Assembly: GCA_025450095.1 (NCBI GenBank)
Contig: JANWID010000075.1
Span: 1 to 12,864 of the forward strand
From: Bacteroidia bacterium
GTDB lineage: Bacteria; Bacteroidota; Bacteroidia; AKYH767-A; OLB10
DNA length: 12,864 bases
Direction: 5' to 3'
Each line of letters begins with the position of its first letter. Position 1 is the first letter of the stretch. The position numbers and the translations under genes are program-made. Shown in pieces: positions 6,471-12,864 of the stretch. The notes beneath the pieces were generated by a model. The model searched no databases. It worked only from the letters and a program-made list of their open reading frames with translations, and was not told the DNA's origin.

Positions 6471-7877
6471 ATGAAAAAATTCTATTTCCTGATTGTGTTC
6501 TTAATAATTAGATTTAATTCATTTTCACAATGCTCAGCTAATTATTCATATACAGGAAATACAGATACTTTGTTCTTTTCAAATACGTCAGCTGTTTCAA
6601 ATGCACATTTCTTTTGGCATTTTGGAGATGGATCAGGGTCAAATGATGTGAATCCTACTCATATATTTCCGGACGATGGTGATTATCTTGTTACACTTTA
6701 TTGCTATGATACAATTTCTCTTTGTTCCAATTTTTATGAAACATTTATTCATGTTGACAAGCCTGATACGGTTGCGTGTGACTTATTACTTGATGCTTAT
6801 GTAAGTGGTAGTACTTTGATGACTATTAATCAATCGACAAATTGTAGTGGTTTTAGCATTAACTGTGGTGCTGGACCCGGCATGAACTATTGTAGTGGTG
6901 TTTCTTTATCGGGAGGGGGACCAAATCAATTATGGTTAGCCTGGATCCGATCTTCAACCAATGATAGTATATATGGAGCCCGGATTTGGGAGGAGTATTA
7001 TAATACTGTGCCGAATTATTTTGATCCCGTGGAAAATTATCAGGATTGCTCTACGAATTTTGAAGTATTAATAGATTATCAGACTAATGGTGCACTTGTT
7101 ACTCTAACTTCTATGAATAAGTCTGGTAATAGTACTTTTACAATCATTGGTTTTGGAAACCCCATTAATTTACCTGGACCTACCGCAAGTTATTTATACC
7201 CTTATGTAACCTATACTAGAAATTTTCCCTGGCTAATAAACCATACTAAATCGGATCCATCGAATGGCTGTTCCTCCGTTTCCAGCATGCAAAATATTCT
7301 GATTCATAATCCTTATTATACTTGGCCTGCCAATTGCTTAATTTCTCAGCAACCGCAGACTCAATTTGTGACTTCTGGAACAACCGCACAGTTTATTATT
7401 GAAGCTCCTGACAATGTGACTAAACAATGGCAACAAGATGCGGGGCTTGGCTTTATGAACCTTACAAATGCTGGTCCATACAGTGGAGTTAATTCAGATA
7501 CACTTTCAATTTCAAATGTTCAATTAACAATGAATAACTTTCTTTACCGATGTGTTATTTCAGATAGCTCGGGGAACGGATGCCATAACACAAGTTCAGT
7601 GGTAATATTATATGTTTCACTAACAGGCTTAAACGAAATTATACCAATTAAATTAAACATATTTCCAAATCCATCTTCCAGTTTAATAAATATTTCTGGA
7701 CCGTTGAATATAAAGGATGCCAACATTGAAATCAGCAATGCCATTGGACAATTAGTGTGGGAATCACAAATTAAAAATGAATCTGATATCGATATTTCAC
7801 TGCTTGAAAAAGGGATTTATTTTTTGACAATGAAGAAAGATAACTACATTGGTCGAGTAAAGTTTATTAAACAGTAA
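6471..7877 (+). CDS. Secreted PKD / Ig-like protein with T9SS sorting domain (tandem paralogue B)
   Basis: This protein has 468 residues and the same architecture as its upstream neighbour: signal peptide (about 1-20), PKD domain (about 21-96, FFWHFGDGSGSN), unrecognised Cys-containing region (about 97-291), Ig-like domain (about 292-383) and sorting domain starting NIFPNP (396-401). The two align almost without gaps. Residues about 195-380 are nearly the same (NFEVLIDYQ, NGCSSV, PYYTWP, ISQQPQTQFV, KQWQQDAGLGFMNLTNAGPY), while residues about 105-165 and the sorting domain have drifted. Seven Cys of the central region are shared with paralogue A (B numbering 103, 125, 132, 141, 193, 267, 289). 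Most codons differ at the third base, so the duplication is old and under protein-level constraint. Function is unknown; a surface or adhesive role is inferred only. Confidence 0.85.
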   Translation: MKKFYFLIVFLIIRFNSFSQCSANYSYTGNTDTLFFSNTSAVSNAHFFWHFGDGSGSNDVNPTHIFPDDGDYLVTLYCYDTISLCSNFYETFIHVDKPDTVACDLLLDAYVSGSTLMTINQSTNCSGFSINCGAGPGMNYCSGVSLSGGGPNQLWLAWIRSSTNDSIYGARIWEEYYNTVPNYFDPVENYQDCSTNFEVLIDYQTNGALVTLTSMNKSGNSTFTIIGFGNPINLPGPTASYLYPYVTYTRNFPWLINHTKSDPSNGCSSVSSMQNILIHNPYYTWPANCLISQQPQTQFVTSGTTAQFIIEAPDNVTKQWQQDAGLGFMNLTNAGPYSGVNSDTLSISNVQLTMNNFLYRCVISDSSGNGCHNTSSVVILYVSLTGLNEIIPIKLNIFPNPSSSLINISGPLNIKDANIEISNAIGQLVWESQIKNESDIDISLLEKGIYFLTMKKDNYIGRVKFIKQ

Positions 7878-7944
7878 TAGTATCTTCTAACAGCCGAACT
7901 TGTGCAAGGCAAACAAAATTTTTACGCAAACTTCTTTGATTCGT

Positions 7945-8025
7945 AATCGAAGTTCCATCGGAGCAGCAGTTTTATGATTTTACACAATCAAAGCTCCATA
8001 GGAGCAACAGTTTGGTAGAAAAGTT
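7945..8025 (+). repeat. Two tandem copies of a 41-bp stem-loop repeat
   Basis: Unit 1 begins at 7945 and unit 2 at 7986, each opening with AATCRAAG. Each has a 13-nt hairpin: GTTCC-ATC-GGAGC at 7952-7964 and GCTCC-ATA-GGAGC at 7993-8005. Both continue with ARCAGTTT. The second arm is constant and the first differs by T/C, giving G-U or G-C pairing, so the stem survives. Unit 2 ends in CAGTTTGGTAGAAA, which returns inverted at 8197-8210. I see it as an intergenic structured repeat of a kind common in Bacteroidota genomes; its role is unknown. Confidence 0.7.
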
Positions 8026-8038
8026 CGTATTAATAAAC

Positions 8039-8086
8039 CCTCCCGCAGAAAAATTATTAAAGGATTCGGAATCATATTGCGGGAGG
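8039..8086. repeat. 48-nt inverted repeat, first copy
   Basis: CCTCCCGC at 8039-8046 pairs with GCGGGAGG at 8079-8086 around a 32-nt AT-rich interior. The arms are identical to those of the second copy at 8131-8178. Confidence 0.6.
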
Positions 8087-8130
8087 ACAATACGAAGACA
8101 TCCTGGGAAACTATAATGTTTTCGTACCCT

Positions 8131-8178
8131 CCTCCCGCCAAATGTTTTCGTTTTTTATCATGCCTTCGGTGCGGGAGG
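8131..8178. repeat. 48-nt inverted repeat, second copy, possible weak terminator
   Basis: CCTCCCGC at 8131-8138 pairs with GCGGGAGG at 8171-8178, again around exactly 32 nt, and five T follow at 8179-8183. Arm plus T-run resembles an intrinsic terminator for the upstream paralogue operon, but the long loop makes this weak. AATGTTTTCGT occurs both just before (8115-8125) and inside (8141-8151) the element. Confidence 0.5.
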
Positions 8179-8196
8179 TTTTTGAATTCTAATTTA

Positions 8197-8228
8197 TTTC
8201 TACCAAACTGTCGCCTCTACGAGGCTTC
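8197..8228 (-). repeat. Inverted third copy of the stem-loop repeat
   Basis: Read on the minus strand this copy gives GCCTC-GTA-GAGGC (8213-8225), then GACAGTTTGGTAGAAA. The 14-bp tail CAGTTTGGTAGAAA is identical to that of plus-strand unit 2 at 8008-8021. The stem bases differ from unit 2 at two pairs, and both are compensated (GCCTC/GAGGC against GCTCC/GGAGC). The two facing copies enclose the pair of 48-nt inverted repeats. Confidence 0.65.
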
Positions 8229-8232
8229 CGCC

Positions 8233-8283
8233 GCCCGGGTCCCGAATCAAATATCGGGATGCAATCCCGGGCTAAAAAATCTG
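8233..8283. repeat. Nested GC-rich palindrome with flanking dispersed repeat
   Basis: Outer arms GCCCGGG (8233-8239) and CCCGGGC (8266-8272) enclose inner arms TCCCGA (8240-8245) and TCGGGA (8254-8259), with an 8-nt loop and a 6-nt bulge on the 3' side. The right arm continues as AATCCCGGGC then TAAAAAATCT, and a close relative of this piece is found at 10842-10860. No T-run follows on either strand, so it is not a simple terminator; it resembles a REP-type intergenic element. Confidence 0.6.
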
Positions 8284-8548
8284 AGGGCCTTAGATCCGCG
8301 TTTCGACAAGGTTTACTTAAAATACCGTTTCAGAGGTAAAAACAGTATACTGGTTTTGAAATGATATCCGCTGGACTTCCTGAATTCAGCATCATTTCGT
8401 CTTTCAATCCGACCAGACAGCTATAAATATCAATTTTTAGGGTCATGTCAGCCTATGTTTTTTATATCTAAAAAAATATTATATTTATCAATGTTTTTTT
8501 AGGTAAGAGTATTTGATTCCGATCGTTTACTGTTAAATTCTCCTTTTA

Positions 8549-10789
8549 ATGAAAAAAATTTCCGTTTTCTTCCTACTCATGTTTTCACTCGGACAAACTT
8601 ATTCCCAAACAGTGATTTTTGATGACGAATTATATTCTCCTCCTTTGGGTTTTGGAAATTTGGCCTGGAATTCTGTTGGAAATCTTAATCTGGATAAATA
8701 TGGAAGAGCATATATATCTTCAATGATTTATTATGGAATACCAGGTTCGTGTTGCTCGTATGATGTAAGGAAAATTAACCTCTGGAATAATTCATTTCAG
8801 TATCATTCCGGCCTTGGTATTGGTTCAAATATTCCATATATAAATACTAATTCTTCATTCTATTTTTGGCGGAGTGAACTTTTAAGCTTCATAAGAAAAG
8901 AATCCTCATTATTAACAATTCCTTTTACATCCGGATTTCAATACAAAGTTTTTGTTGATAATAAGGATAATTTGTTTATTTCAAACGGAGACAGTATTTA
9001 TAAAATTGATTCCACAGGGGTTATAAACGCGTCCTTTGATATTGATGTTACTTACATTACCGGTGATGAATCAAATAATTTATTTATTGTGACAGATTCA
9101 CTACGGAAATATGATAGCCTGGGAACACAACTGTGGTCATATCCTAACAATGGGAATATAGTTGTGGTTGATTCAATAAGTAATTCTTATTTTTTTAACG
9201 CAGGAATTTTAACAAAACTGGATTCTTCGGGAAATGTGAAGTTTTTAAGAAACGGAATATCGAATGGCTTAATTGCAGTTGATAAAAATGAATATATATA
9301 TATTAAAGCCTCCGCCTTCCTGTATAAATACAATTCAACTGCTGATACAGTTATTTGGTCACATCCATTATCAGAAAGTTATGAAGCAATTTCGGTAGAT
9401 AACAATGAAAATTGTTATTTGCTGGGAGCAAAAAATAATATTCCATGGAGTTCTCCGAATGGATATAGTGGATATTATGGCTATGCTTATTTAAAAATAC
9501 TTGCGTCATTACCTCCGCCAGATTCTATAAATATAACCCAGGTTTCAGATACAATATTTTGCAGCGGTGATTCCATTGAAGTCCATTTTGATGTTAATGG
9601 GCCTCCAAATTATATTAATAGCTATAGATTGGAAAGGTCAAACGCAAGCGGTTCATTTATAAGTGGAGTATCGGTTTTAGGGTATTCCTCCGGTTCCCCT
9701 GTCAGGAGTGTTATTTCGACATTCACACCATCATCTTCCAATTATGCATTGCGGGTAGTACCTACATATAGTGCTCCGGGGTTGATTAGTTATCCGTATG
9801 CTTCTATTACAATCAACAAACCAGCAGAAATTACATTTGATATTTCAAGCCCTTTTAGAATTTGTTCAAACTATAGCCCGGTTGATTTGAATCCTCAGCC
9901 TATGGGAGGAATTTTATCTGGAACAGGAATTTATGGAACCTGGTTTTATCCCGATTCCGCAACAGCCCCTGGTACATATAATATTAATTATGCACTGACA
10001 GACAGTAACGGATGTGCTGCTCACAGAAATATTAACATTTATTTGTTGTTAAACCCAGTACCCTTGGTATCCTTATATTCAACATCCGATTCAATTTGCA
10101 AAGGTGATACCCTACACCTGAATGGAATTCCCGCAGGCGGTTTTTATTCGGGACCAGGCATAACAAATGATATTTTTTACTCTGACTCAACCTCCCTTTT
10201 GACGAACCTGGTGAGTTATTCACTAATTTCCATGGTTTCAAATTTCGCATGCACCACTTCAACATCCAAATCTTTATACGTTTTTCCGCAGGATCCTATA
10301 AATTTTAACCTGGTACAGGATACTGTATGCCTGACTGGTCCACCCATATTAATTGCTGCCACACCAACAGGTGGTATTTTATCCGGTGATGGAATTTACA
10401 GCAATACATTTTACCCTGACTCTGCAGGCCAGGGACTGCATACGATTGCATACACGTATGTAACCAACGATGGTTGTATACAATTGTCCAATGTTGATAT
10501 ATTTGTAGATTATTGTCTCAGCGCTCAAAGCGGAGGAAGTGAAAATAAAAACATTACTATTTTTCCAAATCCTGTTTCCGGCAGCCTTACCATTAAAGCT
10601 CCGATGCCATTGAATTTTTCGATTATTCAAATATCAGATACAAAAGGCCGGCTGGTTTATGAAGGAGAGTTTTCAGGAACAATAAGAATTATAGATGTAT
10701 CTAAGTTAAGTGACGGAATCTACCTGTGTAAAATTATCATGAATAACGAAATGTTATTTAGTGAAAAGTTTTCCGTGTTTGTGAAATAA
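8549..10789 (+). CDS. Large secreted protein: propeller-like N-terminus, Ig-like and repeated Cys-paired modules, T9SS sorting domain
   Basis: This protein has 746 residues. A signal peptide ends at about residue 20 (QTYSQ). Residues about 36-320 hold repeated units of the type VDNKDNLFISNGDSIYKID, VVVDSISNSYFF, IAVDKNEYIYIK and ISVDNNENCYLL, spaced by roughly 40 residues, which suggests a beta-propeller. Residues about 325-424 look Ig-like. Three related modules follow (about 425-500, 501-579, 580-655). Each has a Cys, then a P-x-GG-x-SG-x-GI motif (GG-x-YSG in the middle one), and a second Cys: C439/C489, C517/C568, C594/C643. The 49-51 residue spacing suggests one disulfide per module. The sorting domain begins at IFPNPVSG (about 671). 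No catalytic motif is visible; a surface-displayed or adhesive role is inferred. It is separated from the paralogue pair by 670 bp of repeats, so it probably has its own promoter. Confidence 0.85.
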   Translation: MKKISVFFLLMFSLGQTYSQTVIFDDELYSPPLGFGNLAWNSVGNLNLDKYGRAYISSMIYYGIPGSCCSYDVRKINLWNNSFQYHSGLGIGSNIPYINTNSSFYFWRSELLSFIRKESSLLTIPFTSGFQYKVFVDNKDNLFISNGDSIYKIDSTGVINASFDIDVTYITGDESNNLFIVTDSLRKYDSLGTQLWSYPNNGNIVVVDSISNSYFFNAGILTKLDSSGNVKFLRNGISNGLIAVDKNEYIYIKASAFLYKYNSTADTVIWSHPLSESYEAISVDNNENCYLLGAKNNIPWSSPNGYSGYYGYAYLKILASLPPPDSINITQVSDTIFCSGDSIEVHFDVNGPPNYINSYRLERSNASGSFISGVSVLGYSSGSPVRSVISTFTPSSSNYALRVVPTYSAPGLISYPYASITINKPAEITFDISSPFRICSNYSPVDLNPQPMGGILSGTGIYGTWFYPDSATAPGTYNINYALTDSNGCAAHRNINIYLLLNPVPLVSLYSTSDSICKGDTLHLNGIPAGGFYSGPGITNDIFYSDSTSLLTNLVSYSLISMVSNFACTTSTSKSLYVFPQDPINFNLVQDTVCLTGPPILIAATPTGGILSGDGIYSNTFYPDSAGQGLHTIAYTYVTNDGCIQLSNVDIFVDYCLSAQSGGSENKNITIFPNPVSGSLTIKAPMPLNFSIIQISDTKGRLVYEGEFSGTIRIIDVSKLSDGIYLCKIIMNNEMLFSEKFSVFVK

Positions 10790-10841
10790 ATAACAAGAAC
10801 ATTTACTAAGACATCATCGATAAACTCCTCGGATAATTGTT

Positions 10842-10860
10842 AATCCCGGGCGAAAAATCT
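10842..10860 (+). repeat. Second copy of the AATCCCGGGC dispersed repeat
   Basis: AATCCCGGGC followed by GAAAAATCT matches 8263-8282 (AATCCCGGGC then TAAAAAATCT). The left part of the 8.2-kb palindrome is missing here, so this is a partial copy or an independent short repeat. Confidence 0.5.
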
Positions 10861-10870
10861 TAGGATCCCT

Positions 10871-10892
10871 ACCTGCCTGCCTGCCGGCAGGT
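10871..10892. repeat. CCTGCC-type palindrome
   Basis: CCTGCCGGCAGG at 10880-10891 is a perfect 12-bp palindrome, preceded by two more CCTGC units. ACCTGCC at 10871-10877 could pair with GGCAGGT at 10886-10892 instead. Similar CCTGCC-rich palindromes occur as dispersed intergenic repeats in several bacterial groups. No T-run follows. Confidence 0.55.
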
Positions 10893-11116
10893 GTGATTCC
10901 CATGAAATCAAAATGCATCATATTTCTATTAGGCTTTTGTTGTCCGAAAACCAACTCAACTTCTATTGTCAGAGTCATTTATAATATTTCTTAAAATTCC
11001 CCAACTCTTTAGAGACAAATAGTTAACCCGGAACAGGAGTTCATTCATCCTGAATTCTGATATTTTAACCAAAAACCAAGAGAAAATACAACTATTATAT
11101 AACAATTTGGTTCAGC

Positions 11117-11143
11117 TTGGCTCGCGGAAAAGCCTTAATTTTG
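11117..11143 (+). promoter_or_regulatory. Candidate promoter for the Gly-rich protein gene
   Basis: TAATTTTG at 11136-11143 matches the Bacteroidota -7 consensus TAnnTTTG, with TTG at 11117-11119 as a possible -33 element, again 16 nt upstream. The leader would be about 105 nt. The match is short and the DNA AT-rich, so this is tentative. Confidence 0.3.
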
Positions 11144-11254
11144 CCGGAATTGCAGCAAAATATAAGGTTTTGGCGATATTTCATTGCAAAGAGCTTAATG
11201 CTTTAATTGGAATAGAATTTAGAAATATATAAGAATCATTTACCAGGAACAAGA

Positions 11255-12864
11255 ATGAAAATTTTTTACAAAGGATATATCTGGATGCTTTTATTAAGTT
11301 TTCCATTAGAGCTTTTAGCAGGACTCGGAATGCATGGTCCTAAAACTGTTAGTGCCACAAATGTGATTTTAAATGAATTCACAACACTTACAACGGATGT
11401 TCCAGCGGGAGCGTTTTCAATTTCAGTTGGTTCTTCTTCATTAAATGCAAATGGTCGTTTCCCTGGTAACCTTGTTGTTGGAGAATTGATAATGATTATT
11501 CAAATGCAAGGGGCAACTATAAATACAGCAAACCCAAATGCTGCTTCATGGGGTAACGTAACTGCATACAATAATTCAGGAAAATATGAACTCAATGAAG
11601 TTGCATTGATTCCCAATGCAACAACTATTACATTCTTAAATCCATTGACAAATTCATACACTGCTTCCGGAAAGGTTCAGATCATCAGGATCCCCAGGTA
11701 TACTTCATTTCATGTGAATGCAGGTGGCTCTGTAACAACGCCTGCATGGAACGGAAGTACCGGAGGAGTGGTTGTAGTTGAATCGACTGGAGCAATGATT
11801 TTGCAGGGAGTTGTGGATGTTTCCGGGAAGGGTTTCAGAGGTGGTATTGTTGATTCCACTGCTAACAGTAATCATGTGATTTTTGCATCAACTTTAAAAG
11901 GTGATGGTGCTGAAAAAGGTGAAAGTATTGCCGGGAGTCAAATATCATATGATGCATTGGGTGGTAGATATGGAAGAGGAGCTCCGGCAAATGGCGGAGG
12001 AGGTGGAAACAGTCATAATGCCGGTGGAGGAGGCGGGGCTAATGCAGGTAACATTGCGTTTTGGAATGGACAGGGTAACCCGGATACAATTACAGATATC
12101 AATTGGAAGATTGCCTGGGATCTTGAAGGTGGGAATTTTCACACAAATGTTTCAACAGGAGGTGGCAGAGGTGGGTATACCTATTCAATGAAAAACAAAC
12201 CTCCCTTGATAACGGGACCGGGAAATACAACATGGAACGGCGATGATCGTTTTAATGTTGGTGGGTATGGAGGCAGACCGTTAGACAATGCCGGTAACCG
12301 GATATTTTTTGGCGGAGGCGGAGGTGCTGGCGATAACAATAATAATTCTGGTTCCGGAGGTGCAAATGGGGGAGGTATAGTTTTCCTTTTGGCAGGAGGT
12401 GCCGTTAATGGTAATGGATCAATAATAGCCAATGGTGCTGACGGGCTCAATTCAACTGCAAATGATGCAGCAGGTGGTGGTGGAGGTGGTGGAACAGTTG
12501 TGGTTTATACCAACAGTGCCCCGGTCAACAGTATTACGATTAATGCAAAAGGCGGCAAAGGTGGAAATCAACAAAGAATTGTAAATACATCCGGTGAAGC
12601 TGAGGGACCTGGCGGTGGTGGTGGCGGGGGAATGGTCCAGGTTTCAAATGCGGGTTCAGTTACAATCAACACTAACGGTGGAGTACATGGCACAACAAAT
12701 TCACCTACTATGGTGACATTCCTCCCTAATGGTGCCACCATGGGTTTTGCAGGTGCTTCATCAACTCCTTCCAATCCCTACTCAGGTGTTACTCCGCTTC
12801 CGGTTTCGTTGTTAAGTTTTACAGGTTATGAAAAAAACAACCAGGTTGTGTTGAAATGGATCAC
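11255..12864 (+). CDS. Large Gly-rich secreted protein, probably T9SS-exported, cut by the window end
   Basis: From ATG at 11255 the frame stays open to the last base, giving 536 complete codons without a stop. The N-terminus (MKIFYKGYIWMLLLSFPLELLAG) is a signal peptide. Residues about 38-170 form a beta-rich domain (NLVVGELIMIIQMQG, then GKVQIIRIPRYTSFHVNAGG). NGSTGGVVVVESTGAM and VVDVSGKGFRGG follow. A Gly-rich stretch (about 240-460) has runs such as ANGGGGGN, FFGGGGGAG and AAGGGGGGGT, alternating with short hydrophobic strands. From residue 515 LPVSLLSFTGYEKNNQVVLKW is the start of a domain that in Bacteroidota usually precedes the T9SS sorting signal, which must lie beyond the window. 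The family is familiar as large surface proteins of unknown function. The Gly runs are codon-mixed, so they are not a simple DNA repeat. Confidence 0.82.
   Translation, partial: MKIFYKGYIWMLLLSFPLELLAGLGMHGPKTVSATNVILNEFTTLTTDVPAGAFSISVGSSSLNANGRFPGNLVVGELIMIIQMQGATINTANPNAASWGNVTAYNNSGKYELNEVALIPNATTITFLNPLTNSYTASGKVQIIRIPRYTSFHVNAGGSVTTPAWNGSTGGVVVVESTGAMILQGVVDVSGKGFRGGIVDSTANSNHVIFASTLKGDGAEKGESIAGSQISYDALGGRYGRGAPANGGGGGNSHNAGGGGGANAGNIAFWNGQGNPDTITDINWKIAWDLEGGNFHTNVSTGGGRGGYTYSMKNKPPLITGPGNTTWNGDDRFNVGGYGGRPLDNAGNRIFFGGGGGAGDNNNNSGSGGANGGGIVFLLAGGAVNGNGSIIANGADGLNSTANDAAGGGGGGGTVVVYTNSAPVNSITINAKGGKGGNQQRIVNTSGEAEGPGGGGGGGMVQVSNAGSVTINTNGGVHGTTNSPTMVTFLPNGATMGFAGASSTPSNPYSGVTPLPVSLLSFTGYEKNNQVVLKWI

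Larger units (their letters stand above)
7878..8548. other. Repeat-filled intergenic region (about 670 bp), no gene supported
   Basis: This stretch follows paralogue B and precedes the 746-residue protein gene. Its middle (7945-8300) consists almost entirely of inverted and tandem repeats, listed separately. The flanks (7878-7944 and 8300-8548) are AT-rich, without a recognised site. A 95-codon open frame at 8077-8364 begins with TTG and runs straight through the repeats, so it is not taken as a gene. Confidence 0.65.
10790..11254. other. Intergenic region (about 465 bp) with two dispersed repeats
   Basis: This stretch lies between two plus-strand genes for secreted proteins. It contains a relative of the 8.26-kb repeat (10842-10860), a CCTGCC palindrome (10871-10892) and promoter-like boxes (11117-11143). 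An open frame without a usual start runs from 11023 to 11232 and is not accepted as a gene. Nothing else is recognised. Confidence 0.55.

Noticed and set aside
4999..7877. Lipoprotein signal in the paralogues because Cys follows the signal peptide
   Set aside because: The residues before the Cys (HGQC, FSQC) do not fit a lipobox; a T9SS sorting domain at the C-terminus explains export better.
8131..8183. Firm call of a Rho-independent terminator
   Set aside because: The 8-bp stem and five T are suggestive, but a 32-nt loop is far longer than usual, so it is listed as a repeat with only a possible terminator role.
7945..8228. CRISPR-like array
   Set aside because: Only two direct copies with a 41-bp period, no unique spacers of constant length, and no cas genes in the window.
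8077..8364. A 95-codon plus-strand open frame between paralogue B and the 746-residue protein gene
   Set aside because: It begins with TTG and runs through the inverted repeats and the palindrome; the translation has no domain-like features. The frame is explained by repeat DNA.
11901..12774. Open frames on both strands inside the Gly-rich gene, including Pro-rich minus-strand ones
   Set aside because: They are shadows of the GGN-rich coding frame; the frame from 11255 is open over the whole stretch and has a signal peptide and family features.

Overview
The window looks like a chromosomal piece of an AT-rich member of the Bacteroidota, probably an environmental or uncultured lineage. The main reason is that most of its genes encode exported proteins of the type IX secretion (T9SS) kind. 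They have a short signal peptide, repetitive beta-rich ectodomains (PKD, Ig-like, propeller-like) and a C-terminal type A sorting domain with a YPNP/FPNP-like start. Taxonomy finer than phylum is not supported.

Layout. (1) 1-428 is the 3' end of a PepD-like M20 dipeptidase gene. (2) 452-1855 encodes a polytopic GT39/ArnT-like membrane glycosyltransferase, converging on the next unit with 8 bp between stops. (3) A minus-strand pair (4488 to 1864) encodes a secreted propeller-like sorting-domain protein followed 6 nt later by a secreted GH16 beta-glucanase; they are probably co-transcribed. (4) 4489-4998 is an AT-rich divergent intergenic region. (5) 4999-7877 holds two tandem paralogues with PKD, an unknown Cys-containing domain, an Ig-like domain and a sorting domain. 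(6) 7878-8548 is a gene-free stretch packed with repeats: a 41-bp tandem stem-loop repeat with an inverted third copy, two equal-sized inverted repeats with identical arms, and a nested GC-rich palindrome. (7) 8549-10789 encodes a 746-residue secreted protein with a propeller-like N-terminus and three Cys-paired modules. (8) 10790-11254 is another repeat-bearing intergenic stretch. (9) 11255 to the window end is a long Gly-rich secreted protein, cut by the edge.

The genes do not form an obvious single pathway. The common theme is cell-surface or secreted proteins: one polysaccharide-degrading enzyme, several probable adhesion or surface-layer proteins, and one membrane glycosyltransferase. 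I see no CRISPR array, tRNA, rRNA, transposase, phage gene or recognisable defence system.

The strongest candidates for something undescribed are the shared central domain of the tandem paralogues and the covarying stem-loop repeat family at 7.9-8.3 kb. Both are inferences from one window and need a search to confirm.
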